From: Nocardia tengchongensis
GTDB lineage: Bacteria > Actinomycetota > Actinomycetes > Mycobacteriales > Mycobacteriaceae
Length of the DNA: 64,000 nucleotides
NCBI RefSeq assembly: GCF_018362975.1
Contig: NZ_CP074371.1
Location: forward strand, 4,464,001 to 4,528,000
Direction: 5' to 3'
Shown here: piece by piece, positions 10,428 through 17,837 of the stretch
How positions within the stretch are numbered: position 1 is the stretch's first letter
Layout: each line of letters starts with the position of its first letter
Made by a program: the position numbers and the translations under genes
Notes under the pieces: model-generated
What the model was told of the DNA's origin: nothing
Seen by the model: the letters and a program-made list of their open reading frames with translations, nothing else
Database searches by the model: none

Positions 10428-10458
10428 TTGGCCGGTGTCCGGCGGGGTCTGTTAGCGT
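10428..10458 (+). promoter_or_regulatory. Predicted promoter of the leader/GNAT/IF-1 operon
   Basis: TTGGCC at 10428-10433 and TAGCGT at 10453-10458 are separated by 19 bases (18 if TTAGCG is used). An A-rich tract (10418-10425) lies immediately upstream of the -35. Promoters of the WhiB7/WblC antibiotic-response regulator have an AT-rich tract just upstream of the -35, so this layout is compatible with WhiB7 control, but that is inference. The predicted transcript would begin about 30 bases before the leader ORF. Confidence 0.45.
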
Positions 10459-10495
10459 GCTGACTACCGTGACATCAGGCGAGGAGGTGAGACCC

Positions 10496-10555
10496 GTGCA
10501 CACAGTATCGATGTGGGGGCTCCCCCTCGTGGTCGCGGAGAGGCGTACGAAGTAG
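10496..10555 (+). CDS. 19-codon leader peptide ending Arg-Thr-Lys
   Basis: GTG start with an exceptionally strong ribosome binding site (GAGGAGGTGA, 10481-10490, about 6-9 bases upstream) and a TAG stop at 10553. The peptide reads VHTVSMWGLPLVVAERRTK. Such a site for so short an ORF implies that translation itself is the function. Residues 17-19, Arg-Thr-Lys, form an Arg/Lys-X-Arg/Lys motif, the known context for macrolide-dependent ribosome arrest. The stop is immediately followed by the arm of a hairpin that pairs with the ribosome binding site of the GNAT gene 52 bases downstream. The likely role is a cis-acting stalling leader. Confidence 0.7.
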   Translation: MHTVSMWGLPLVVAERRTK

Positions 10556-10604
10556 TCGTCGCCGGGAGCGCCTGTACGAGTAGGCAATCCCGAAAGGTGA
10601 CGAC
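10555..10604 (+). promoter_or_regulatory. Attenuator hairpin sequestering the GNAT ribosome binding site
   Basis: Bases 10555-10563 (gtcgtcgcc) pair with 10596-10604 (ggtgacgac), nine pairs with one G-U, burying the AAAGGTGA ribosome binding site of the GNAT gene. Inner pairs 10564-10567/10588-10591 and 10570-10572/10583-10585 extend the structure. A competing pairing of 10544-10549 with 10573-10578 is mutually exclusive with the outer stem. A ribosome stalled with the Thr codon (10547) in its P site would cover the first arm and free the site. Confidence 0.6.
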
Positions 10605-10606
10605 CG

Positions 10607-11377
10607 ATGAATACGAATTCTGTAGATATCAGCCGAGTCGAATCGACTCGATGGGAAGCCGTGGAGAACGACCTGGTGGTCGGGCACGGCGAAGTCTCGC
10701 AACGGCCCGACGGGCGGCTGTTCGTCAGCATCGATGCCTGGCACGACCAGGTCTTCGATCAGATCGCGGCGGCGATGCTCGCCACGTTGCGCAGGCCACT
10801 GCACACCGTGGTCGACGAGGCCGATGGCGGACTGCTGTCCTGCTGGGGGCGAGCGGGTTTCGTGACCCGGCGGCGGGAGTCGGAGTACCTGGTGTCCACC
10901 GATCCCGGCGCCACCGGGTTGGGGGCCGTGACACCGCCGCCGGACATCACCGTGGTGCCGGCGGGCAGCGCTGAGGAGGGACCGCTGCGCTTAGTCGACC
11001 GGGTCATTCGCGACGAAGTCGAATCGACGATCGGGTGGCAGGAGATGCCCGCCGAAATCCTGCGCGGGCCCGGCGGTGACACCGTGATGAATCCCTCGCT
11101 GTACGTGGCTGCGGCACAGGCCGATCGCTATGTCGGACTGCTGCGTGTCGCGCAGGTGACTCGCCTGCCGCGCCTCGGTCTGATCGCGGTGCGGGCCGAT
11201 CAGCGGCGTCGCGGCATCGGCCGGGCCATGCTGGCCCAGTCGCTGGGCGCGTTGCACGGTCGCGGAATACCCACCGCGACAGCCGAAGTCAACGAATCCA
11301 ACGCGGCGGCCATGGCGCTGTTCGAGAGTATCGGTGCGCGTCGTGTGGCCGGCAATCTGGAACTGGTGCTGCGATGA
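10607..11377 (+). CDS. GNAT-family N-acetyltransferase
   Basis: A 256-residue acetyltransferase. The C-terminal half is a clear GNAT domain: acceptor region [15 protein letters not shown], the acetyl-CoA pyrophosphate loop [15 protein letters not shown] near residues 196-210, then [17 protein letters not shown]. The N-terminal half (about 1-125) looks like a degenerate second GNAT domain, common in actinobacterial tandem GNATs. The start at 10607 has AAAGGTGA at 10593-10600. It is preceded by a leader peptide and attenuator, and overlaps the IF-1 gene by 4 bases, so both are co-translated. The context suggests a response to translation inhibitors, but the substrate is unknown. Confidence 0.88.
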   Translation: MNTNSVDISRVESTRWEAVENDLVVGHGEVSQRPDGRLFVSIDAWHDQVFDQIAAAMLATLRRPLHTVVDEADGGLLSCWGRAGFVTRRRESEYLVSTDPGATGLGAVTPPPDITVVPAGSAEEGPLRLVDRVIRDEVESTIGWQEMPAEILRGPGGDTVMNPSLYVAAAQADRYVGLLRVAQVTRLPRLGLIAVRADQRRRGIGRAMLAQSLGALHGRGIPTATAEVNESNAAAMALFESIGARRVAGNLELVLR

Positions 11378-11607
11378 CCAATCCCGGGAAGAAGAGCAAG
11401 GGCATCGAGATCGAGGGCACCGTCGTCGAGTGCCTGCGCAACGCCAGCTTCACCGTGGAGCTGCCGAACGGCCACCAGGTGCTGGCCCATATCAGCGGCA
11501 AGATCCGCAAGAACTACATCAAGATCTTGCCGCAGGATCGGGTGCTGGTGGAGCTGAGTCCCTACGACCTCACCCGGGGCCGGATCCTGTTCCGGTACCG
11601 GAACTGA
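11374..11607 (+). CDS. infA: Translation initiation factor IF-1, second type
   Basis: A 77-residue S1/OB-fold protein with the full IF-1 signature: [47 protein letters not shown]. The canonical actinobacterial infA lies with rpmJ and the ribosomal operon and has a different N-terminus. This copy starts with a basic GKKSKG stretch, has KNYIKI in the middle (closer to proteobacterial IF-1), and sits alone behind a GNAT gene with ATGA overlap. It is therefore probably a paralog used in special conditions. IF-1 binds the 30S A site and modulates initiation. Whether the host also has the canonical copy cannot be seen here. Confidence 0.9.
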   Translation: MTNPGKKSKGIEIEGTVVECLRNASFTVELPNGHQVLAHISGKIRKNYIKILPQDRVLVELSPYDLTRGRILFRYRN

Positions 11608-11612
11608 CGGCC

Positions 11613-11639
11613 GCGGGGGCGGCGATTCGCCGCCCCCGC
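11613..11639. terminator. Bidirectional terminator hairpin after IF-1
   Basis: A perfect 12-bp stem (11613-11624 with 11628-11639) with a three-base loop, between the convergent IF-1 and amidohydrolase genes. It starts 5 bases after the IF-1 stop. No T-tract follows on either side. Confidence 0.7.
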
Positions 11640-11647
11640 ACCGGGAT

Positions 11648-12508
11648 TCAGCTCAACCGGTAGGTGTCGAGGGCGTTGGTGCGGTAGAAGTACTCCGCTT
11701 CCTGCTCGGTGGCGTCGGTGGCGACCGCCTGGTCGACGGTGGCGACCAGGTCGGTGTAGCTGCCGGCCATCGAGTCCACCGGCATGTTGGAAGCGAACAT
11801 CAACCGCCGCCAGCCCCACAGCGCCACACTCGATTCCAGCCAGTATTCGACCGTCGGCCAGGACAGATCCCGGCAGATCAGTCCGAAGCCGGACAGCTTG
11901 CACAGCCACTGGGTCTCCTTGGCCGCCAGCGAGATCGCGTTGTGCCAGGCGGTGCGCGCCTCGGCGGAACGCCCCTGCGGGAAGCCCAGGTGCTCGAGGA
12001 CGACGCGCAGCTCGGGGTAGCCGGCCAGGAAGTCGATCCAGTCGAGGATCTCGCCGGGCTTGGCGACCAGGTCGAAGACCACGTCGTGTTCCTGCAGCCA
12101 GCCCGCGATGGTGTCGGCGGCGGGAGTGTTCGGTGACAGGCCCGCGAAGGCCCGCACGCCGCGCAGGCGCGGGCTGCGCGCCTGCTGGTCGAGGTGGTCG
12201 ATCAGGTCGGCGGCGGGCAGGGCCGGGTCGATGCCGCCCACGATTGCGAACGGCCGCGGGTCGGCGTCGGCGATGCCGTCCACCCAACGGGTTTCGGCCA
12301 GATAGGCGTGCGGCGCGGTGGTCGCGGACACGTGCACGAGCCCGTCCACCTGGACCGCGCCCAGGCCGCGGTCGTAATCGGCCGGTAGAAAGTTCTGCGC
12401 GATCTCGGGTTTTCCGGCATCGACGAACCTCGCCAGACTCGGGTACCAGGCGTGTGCGCTGGTGTCCCACAGATGCATGTGGGCGTCGACGAGGGGGACG
12501 GTGGGCAT
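11648..12508 (-). CDS. Amidohydrolase-2 family lactonase-like enzyme
   Basis: A 286-residue TIM-barrel metal-dependent hydrolase. The N-terminal LVDAHMHLWD contains the HxH metal motif. An RGVRAF segment (about 117-122), VLEHLGFP with a His, and a C-terminal MFASNMPVD at the position of the usual Asp follow the pattern of PF04909 proteins such as L-fuconolactonases and sulfolactonases. AGGAG lies about 9 bases before the start at 12508. It is the last gene of the minus-strand polysaccharide operon, separated from the GT4 gene by 83 bases containing a hairpin. A sugar lactone is a reasonable substrate guess, no more. Confidence 0.8.
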   Translation of the reverse strand: MPTVPLVDAHMHLWDTSAHAWYPSLARFVDAGKPEIAQNFLPADYDRGLGAVQVDGLVHVSATTAPHAYLAETRWVDGIADADPRPFAIVGGIDPALPAADLIDHLDQQARSPRLRGVRAFAGLSPNTPAADTIAGWLQEHDVVFDLVAKPGEILDWIDFLAGYPELRVVLEHLGFPQGRSAEARTAWHNAISLAAKETQWLCKLSGFGLICRDLSWPTVEYWLESSVALWGWRRLMFASNMPVDSMAGSYTDLVATVDQAVATDATEQEAEYFYRTNALDTYRLS

Positions 12509-12537
12509 GTTGGCTACTCCTGGACCATGGTGATGCG

Positions 12538-12562
12538 CCCGGCGCCGCTCGCGTGCGCCGGG
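12538..12562 (-). terminator. Intercistronic hairpin between GT4 and amidohydrolase genes
   Basis: An 8-bp GC stem (12538-12545 with 12555-12562, 9-base loop) in the 83-base gap before the amidohydrolase. It may reduce read-through or protect the mRNA end of the upstream operon. Confidence 0.35.
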
Positions 12563-12591
12563 ATGGCTTTTCCAGATCCATGAATAGTCGG

Positions 12592-13743
12592 TCAGCGGGA
12601 ATTGTGCGACACAATGTCGGCGATTCGGGTGCGGAACGCCTCCGGGGAGAAGGTCGCGGCGTGCTTGCGAATGGTTTCGGCGTGGTAGGCGGCAGGGTCG
12701 AAATCGCGCATGGCGCGCGCGAATCCGGCGGTCACCGCCGCGTCGGAGCCGGCCGGGACGTGCGCGCCGGAGATGCCGGGGACCACGGTGTCCAACGCGC
12801 CGCCCTCGCCGACCGCGAGCACCGGTGCGCCGCAGGCCATGGCCTCCACGGGGACGATGCCGAAGTCCTCGACGCCGGGCATGAGCAGCGCGCGGCAGCG
12901 GCGGTACATGTCCTGCAGCACGTCGTCGGAGGCCGCGCCCAGGAAGGTGGTCTCGGGGCCGGCGAGGGCTTCGAGCTGCTGGCGGTAGCGGCCGTCGCCG
13001 AGGATGACCAGGCGCACCCCGGCCTGCTGTGCCGCGCGAATCGCGAGATCGGGGCGCTTGTAGGGGACCAGGCGGCCCGCGAACAGGAAGAAGTCCTCCC
13101 GCTCGACGCTGGGGTCGGGGGCGAAACGGGCCACCCGCACCGGCGGATTCACCACCGAGGCGGGCAGTCCCCACCACTCGCGGACCCGGTCGGCGACGGC
13201 CTGGGAATTGGCCACCACGTGCGCCAGCCGCGGCGCGGCCCGCAACTCGTTGCGCCGTGCCAGGGCGCCCAGGGCTATCAGCGCCGCCTGCCCGGCGCGC
13301 CCGCCGGCCTCACGCTCGCGGAACGCCTTGTCCCACGCCCACCGTGCCGGGCTGTGCACGTAGGCGATCACCGGTGCGGTGGTGGCGAACGCCGCCTGGG
13401 TCGCGAAGGCGTGATGGCTGACGACCACCGCGTCGTAGGAGTCGCGCAGCGGCAGCGTGCGAAACGCGCGCGGCGCGAACGGTAGCAGCGGTGCGTGCGA
13501 ACGTCGCCCGCTCGCCGCGTAGGCCCGCGACAGCCAGGTATCGCGCACCGGTTCCGCCGCCGGGTCACCGGCCTCGGGATCGAGTCCCGCGGCGGTGAGC
13601 AGCGCGCCGGTGCACTGCGGGTCGGTGATGGGTGCGAAAACCGGTGCGCCGGGCCAGGTCTTCATGAACTCCGCGACCACGGCCTCGGAGCCGCCGTACT
13701 CGGTGAATCGCTCGTGGACCAGGGCGATCCGGGGTTCCGACAT
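12592..13743 (-). CDS. Glycosyltransferase family 4
   Basis: A 383-residue GT-B fold glycosyltransferase. The N-terminus IALVHERFTEYGGSE shows the acceptor-domain Gly-Gly loop. The C-terminal donor domain has FLFAGRLVPYKRPDLAI (about 220-237), VILGDGRYR, and the family-4 EX7E-like element MPGVEDFGIVPVEAMACG. It transfers a sugar from a nucleotide donor with retention. The start codon overlaps the stop of the upstream aminotransferase by one base (TGATG), indicating translational coupling. Its role in repeat-unit assembly follows from the operon; sugar specificity is unknown. Confidence 0.92.
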   Translation of the reverse strand: MSEPRIALVHERFTEYGGSEAVVAEFMKTWPGAPVFAPITDPQCTGALLTAAGLDPEAGDPAAEPVRDTWLSRAYAASGRRSHAPLLPFAPRAFRTLPLRDSYDAVVVSHHAFATQAAFATTAPVIAYVHSPARWAWDKAFREREAGGRAGQAALIALGALARRNELRAAPRLAHVVANSQAVADRVREWWGLPASVVNPPVRVARFAPDPSVEREDFFLFAGRLVPYKRPDLAIRAAQQAGVRLVILGDGRYRQQLEALAGPETTFLGAASDDVLQDMYRRCRALLMPGVEDFGIVPVEAMACGAPVLAVGEGGALDTVVPGISGAHVPAGSDAAVTAGFARAMRDFDPAAYHAETIRKHAATFSPEAFRTRIADIVSHNSR

Positions 13744-15080
13744 CAGCAGACTCTCCTCGGTCGATCCGCCAGGCGGCGCGGTGCGGCGGTGCGCCGCAGC
13801 GCCGGAGCCACCGGCCGCCCCGCGAGCAGGCCCGCGACCGTGCCCTGTTCGAGGGCCTTGCGGTAGGTCTTGGCCGCCGACTGGCAGGCGTCGATGGTGT
13901 GGTCGATATCGGCGTCGGTGTGCGCCGCCGAGTTCACGAACGACTGGCCCAGCACGCCGCGATCGAGCAGCTCCTGCAGGAACAGCGTCCGGAAAGACTG
14001 GGAGGCAACGCCTTCGGGATCCCGGGTGAGGAACACCAGACACGACGGACGGCCCGCCACCTCCAGATGCTCGGCGATCCCCAGGTCCGCGGCGATGGCA
14101 TTGACCCCCGCGGCCAGGCGGCGGCCCGCCGCCTCCATGCGCGCCACCGGATCGCTGCTCCGGTAGGTCTGCACGACCGCCCGGAAGGCGGCCAGCGACG
14201 CGGTCTCCGGCCCGTGCGTGGTGGACAGCAGGAAGACGCGGTCGGCGTCGGTGCGCAGCCCGCCGAGCTCCATGTACTCCCGCTTCCCGGCCAGCGCCGA
14301 GAGCGGGAAACCGTTGGCCATGGCCTTGCCCCAGCACGACAGGTCGGGGACCACGCCGTAGAGCTGTTGCGCCCCACCGGCCGACCAGCGGAACCCGGTG
14401 ATCATCTCGTCGAAGATCAGCAGAGTACCGTGCCGATCACACAGTGCGCGTACGCCTTCGAGGAAGCCGGGGGCGGGATCGGCCAGGGCCGTGGCCTGTT
14501 CGAGGATCACGCAGGCGATATCGTCGCCGCGCAACGCGTCTTCGAGGGACTCCAGGTCGTTGTAGCGGAATTTCACCGTGGCGGCGGCCGGGATTCCCGC
14601 GTTCATCTCGGTGACCCCGATGAACCAGTCGTCGACCGAGAAGAACGGTTGATCGCAGATCGCCACCGTCTCGCGCCCGGTCACCGCCCGCGCCAGCCGC
14701 ACCGCCGCGGTCGTGGTGTCGGAGCCGTTCTTGGCGAACTTCACCATGCCCGCGCCCGGCACCAGGCTCAGGAAGTCCTCGGCCGCCAGCAGTTCCAGCT
14801 CGGTGGGGCGGGAGAAGTTGACGCCGTCGGCGATGGTGCGCGCAACCGCGTCCACCACCGGCGCGAACCCGTGGCCCAGCGTCACCGAGCGCAGGCCCAT
14901 GCCGTATTCGACGTACTCGTTGCCGTCGGCGTCCCAGACCCGGGCGCCGTTGCCGCGCACCAGGATCGGGGCCATCTGTTCCGGATACTGGTCCGCGCCG
15001 CGGGCGTAGGTGTGCGCGCCGCCGGGCACCAGGTCGTGCAGGCGTGCCTGCAGGTCGTTGCTGCGCCGGTAGTCACGCAT
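13743..15080 (-). CDS. Class III PLP aminotransferase, glutamate-1-semialdehyde aminomutase-like
   Basis: A 445-residue fold-type I PLP enzyme. Features in order: LVPGGAHTYARGADQYP, the substrate/PLP segment KNGSDTTTAAVRLARA (about 115-130), the LLIFDEMITGFR Asp, and the Schiff-base Lys in SCWGKAMANGFP (about 264). This is the HemL-like branch of class III aminotransferases. A haem role is unlikely, since it lies inside a polysaccharide operon and overlaps its neighbours by 1 and 8 bases. Related enzymes act as sugar or small-molecule aminotransferases in glycan clusters. Possible product: an amino-sugar or an amino-acid substituent used by the adjacent tandem GNAT. Confidence 0.85.
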   Translation of the reverse strand: MRDYRRSNDLQARLHDLVPGGAHTYARGADQYPEQMAPILVRGNGARVWDADGNEYVEYGMGLRSVTLGHGFAPVVDAVARTIADGVNFSRPTELELLAAEDFLSLVPGAGMVKFAKNGSDTTTAAVRLARAVTGRETVAICDQPFFSVDDWFIGVTEMNAGIPAAATVKFRYNDLESLEDALRGDDIACVILEQATALADPAPGFLEGVRALCDRHGTLLIFDEMITGFRWSAGGAQQLYGVVPDLSCWGKAMANGFPLSALAGKREYMELGGLRTDADRVFLLSTTHGPETASLAAFRAVVQTYRSSDPVARMEAAGRRLAAGVNAIAADLGIAEHLEVAGRPSCLVFLTRDPEGVASQSFRTLFLQELLDRGVLGQSFVNSAAHTDADIDHTIDACQSAAKTYRKALEQGTVAGLLAGRPVAPALRRTAAPRRLADRPRRVC

Positions 15081-16398
15081 GCTGATCGCCGCCGGCGGTG
15101 ATGGCCCACAGCTCGTGGTCGCCGCGCTGTCCGTCGAGTCCGGTGTAGCTGCGCATGGTTCCCTCCTGATGCAGTCCCGCCGCGGCGGCGACCGCGGCCG
15201 ATGCGGTGTCTCCGGCCGCCACGGCCGTGTAGACGCGGAACAGTCCGAGCTGTTCGAAGGCGTAGGTCAGCAGGGCCCGGGTGGCCGCCGTCCGGACGTC
15301 GTCGCCGGCACGGGCGGGATCGGCCCAGAGCTGGATGCGGGCATTGCGATCGAACAGGTCCAGATCGAAGAGCCGGGCGGTGCCGGCGTAGACGCCCGCG
15401 GCATCGAGGACGAACAGCAGACCGGCGGGAGAGCGGACACCCGCTGCGCTGAGGGCGATTTCGCGCAGCCACGCCGTTCCGCTGCTACCGATTCCGTCGG
15501 CCGGGAGCGGCCCGGCGTTACGCACCGCGGCGGTCCGGGCGGCGCCGTCGGCGGGCCGGGCGGAGCGCAGCACCACCCGGTCGTGGCCGGGCAGCCGTAA
15601 CAGCACCGGCCGGGCGGGCAGCAGCTGCCGCGCGGCCCGCCACAGCTGCCCGCATCGATAGCGGGCCAGGACGCCGAATACCGTTGCGGTATCGGGGATA
15701 TGGTCGTCCTTGGAGACTTCCGTGGAAGCGCCGGGGGTCGTCGTGGAACCGGCCGGGGGCGGCGGCGCGATCCGGTGTTGCAGGGTCCGCTCGAGCCACA
15801 TCTCGGTGAATCCCTTGGGCGGGATCTCCGCCCGCGTCATCGACCACAGATCGTGATCGGCGCGCGCCCCGCCCACGTCGAAGTGCAGCCGCATGCGCCC
15901 CTCCCGCACGAACCCGATCTGCACCGCGCCGCTGGTGGCCGCCGCGTTCCCGGGGGAGATGGGTGCGTTGACGCGTTCCAGACCCAGTGCGTCGAAAGCG
16001 AAGTCGAGGATCAGTCCCGCCGCGATGCCGCCGAAGCCGTGCCGGCCCAGGCGCGCGTCGATCCAGATCCCCATCTCGCCCTGTCTGGCCCGGACGTCGA
16101 TATTGCCGATCTCCACCTGCCCGGCGAAGCGGCCGTCGATCTCGATGACGGTGGCGATCCGCCGCCCGGTGCGGGCATTGGTGGCCGCCTCCAGACACTC
16201 ACGCACCCAGGCCTTCTCGGTGTGGCGCTCGGCCCAGCTCAGGGCTGAGGTGTGCCAGAACGGTTCCAGGCAGGCCCGATCGCGCAGCCGCAGCTCCCGC
16301 CACTGCGGAAAGTCGCTGTAGCGCGGCAGCCGCAGCAGCAGGGTGCTGCCGTGCAGTCGCGCCGGGCCCAGTCGCAGCGCGGTCGGTGTCCCCCTCAC
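15073..16398 (-). CDS. Tandem GNAT acetyltransferase (two RimJ/RimL-type domains)
   Basis: A 441-residue protein made of two consecutive GNAT domains. The first (about 1-200) has LRLRDRACLEPFWHTSALSW, GEMGIWIDARLGRHGFGGIA (acetyl-CoA loop) and GRMRLHFDVGGARADHDLWSM. The second (about 235-441) repeats the pattern in a weaker form with WLREIALSAAG and GTMRSYTGLDGQRGDHELWAI. The two ends are clearly homologous, so this is an internal duplication. Domain 2 keeps the fold but its acetyl-CoA loop (ARAGDDVRTAATRALL) lacks the usual Gly-x-Gly, so it may be structural. The GTG start overlaps the upstream stop (GTGA). Probable role: N-acylation of an amino sugar. Confidence 0.85.
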   Translation of the reverse strand: MRGTPTALRLGPARLHGSTLLLRLPRYSDFPQWRELRLRDRACLEPFWHTSALSWAERHTEKAWVRECLEAATNARTGRRIATVIEIDGRFAGQVEIGNIDVRARQGEMGIWIDARLGRHGFGGIAAGLILDFAFDALGLERVNAPISPGNAAATSGAVQIGFVREGRMRLHFDVGGARADHDLWSMTRAEIPPKGFTEMWLERTLQHRIAPPPPAGSTTTPGASTEVSKDDHIPDTATVFGVLARYRCGQLWRAARQLLPARPVLLRLPGHDRVVLRSARPADGAARTAAVRNAGPLPADGIGSSGTAWLREIALSAAGVRSPAGLLFVLDAAGVYAGTARLFDLDLFDRNARIQLWADPARAGDDVRTAATRALLTYAFEQLGLFRVYTAVAAGDTASAAVAAAAGLHQEGTMRSYTGLDGQRGDHELWAITAGGDQHA

Positions 16399-17837
16399 GA
16401 GTGCGGCCGCTGCTTCCCCAGCGAGGTGGTCTTGACCGCGCCGTCGGTGCCCACCGACATGCGCCAGTACACCCCGGCCGAATCCTTCAACACGATTCCC
16501 CCTTCGCTGCGGTCGGACAGGTAGGCCCCGCTGTTCAACACGGCCGACAGCACCGACCCGTCGCGGTCCTGCACCTGGAAGATGTCGGCGCCGGGCGTAT
16601 AGGCCTGCGCCACCGTGGTTCCGGCGAAGCGCGCCCCGTGAATGGCGCCGCGGCCGATCACATGCCAGCCGTCCGGGAACGACTTGGGATCCACGTCGTC
16701 GAACGAGCCGGAGATCAGGTTGATCGCGGTGCCCTCGGCCACGCCCTTGGGATCGACCCGCACCTCGATCGGCGGCGCGTCGAGATCCGGGTCGAACTGC
16801 ACATTGGCCAGATACGGCTGGCGGCAATGGATCAGGTCCAGGCACACCTTGCGCGCGGCCACCTTGCAGTTGACCAGACCGAACTGGGCGGGCCCGCCCG
16901 CCGGACCGCCGATCGCGAGCGCGGTGTCGGCACCCTCGAACCACACGTTGGTCAGCCACCAGTCATTGGCGGGACCGTCGACGAGCACGTGCTTGTCGGT
17001 GGTGCGGGGATCGTTGTCGGAGACGAATTCCACATTGGCCAAGGCCAATCCGGCATTGTGATCGCCGCCGGTGCCCAGCACCCCGATGCGGTTGTTGGTG
17101 AGCTTGGACGAGGTCACGTAGTTCTGGATGCAGGAGGTGACGATGCCGAAGCCGAAATTGTTGATGTCGGAGTTGATGACGGTGGTGCCGCCGGTATTGC
17201 GGTCCAGCACCAGCCCCCGCTGTTCCTGGAATCGGGGCGCGTTGTCGCTGAGGTGATTGCCGCGCAGCACTACCGAGTCGAAGGTGCAGCGGAAGCATTC
17301 CGAGAGCCGGACCGCGGTCGCCTTCGCTCCGGAGAAGTAGAAACCCAGGCGGGAGAAGCGGACCCGCTGCTTGCGTTGCAGGGTGATGAAGGTGTCGTCA
17401 CCGTCGTAGTTGATGGTGGTGACGTCGGCCCCGTCCCCGAGCACGGTCGCGTAGTCCGCGAGCGCGGGGAAGCGGGTCAGCGTGTACTGCCCGGCCGGGA
17501 TGTAGAGCACCAGCGGCTTGTCGGTGACGGCCGCGGCGCGGGCGAACGCCTCGGTGTCGTCGGCCTTGCCGTCCCCGACCGCGCCGAAATCCTTGACGTT
17601 GCGCGCCGCGGGCTGATCGGTCACGTGCGGGGAGCGGAATTCCGTTCCCTCGGAATCGTTCTTGGAGCACGCGGCCGCGACCGGCAGAACGGCCGCGGCG
17701 CCCAGCCCGGCCAGGAGCAGCCGCCGCCGTCGCACGGCGGCGTCCCGGAGGTCCTGCGGCGTCCCCGTGTCGCCGCTCGTCTTCGCGTCCTCGCCCGTCC
17801 CCGTGCCGGCGTCGTGTCCCCCGCGCCCGTCGATCAC
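16395..17837 (-). CDS. Exported beta-helix protein (pectate lyase 3-like) with Tat/lipobox signal
   Basis: 480 residues. About 35 disordered residues precede a twin-Arg-like RRRRLLLAGLGAAAVLPVAAAC, which combines a Tat-type motif with a lipobox Cys near residue 57. The mature part opens with NVKDFGAVGDGKADDTEAF, the hallmark of pectate-lyase-3/glycosyl-hydrolase-28-type right-handed beta-helices. Repeated Asn/Asp-rich turns typical of the helix follow. Such proteins in EPS operons usually cut or bind the polymer made by the operon. It is predicted to be a lipoprotein facing outward. The stop overlaps the tandem-GNAT start and the start overlaps the Wzz stop. Confidence 0.85.
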   Translation of the reverse strand: MIDGRGGHDAGTGTGEDAKTSGDTGTPQDLRDAAVRRRRLLLAGLGAAAVLPVAAACSKNDSEGTEFRSPHVTDQPAARNVKDFGAVGDGKADDTEAFARAAAVTDKPLVLYIPAGQYTLTRFPALADYATVLGDGADVTTINYDGDDTFITLQRKQRVRFSRLGFYFSGAKATAVRLSECFRCTFDSVVLRGNHLSDNAPRFQEQRGLVLDRNTGGTTVINSDINNFGFGIVTSCIQNYVTSSKLTNNRIGVLGTGGDHNAGLALANVEFVSDNDPRTTDKHVLVDGPANDWWLTNVWFEGADTALAIGGPAGGPAQFGLVNCKVAARKVCLDLIHCRQPYLANVQFDPDLDAPPIEVRVDPKGVAEGTAINLISGSFDDVDPKSFPDGWHVIGRGAIHGARFAGTTVAQAYTPGADIFQVQDRDGSVLSAVLNSGAYLSDRSEGGIVLKDSAGVYWRMSVGTDGAVKTTSLGKQRPHS

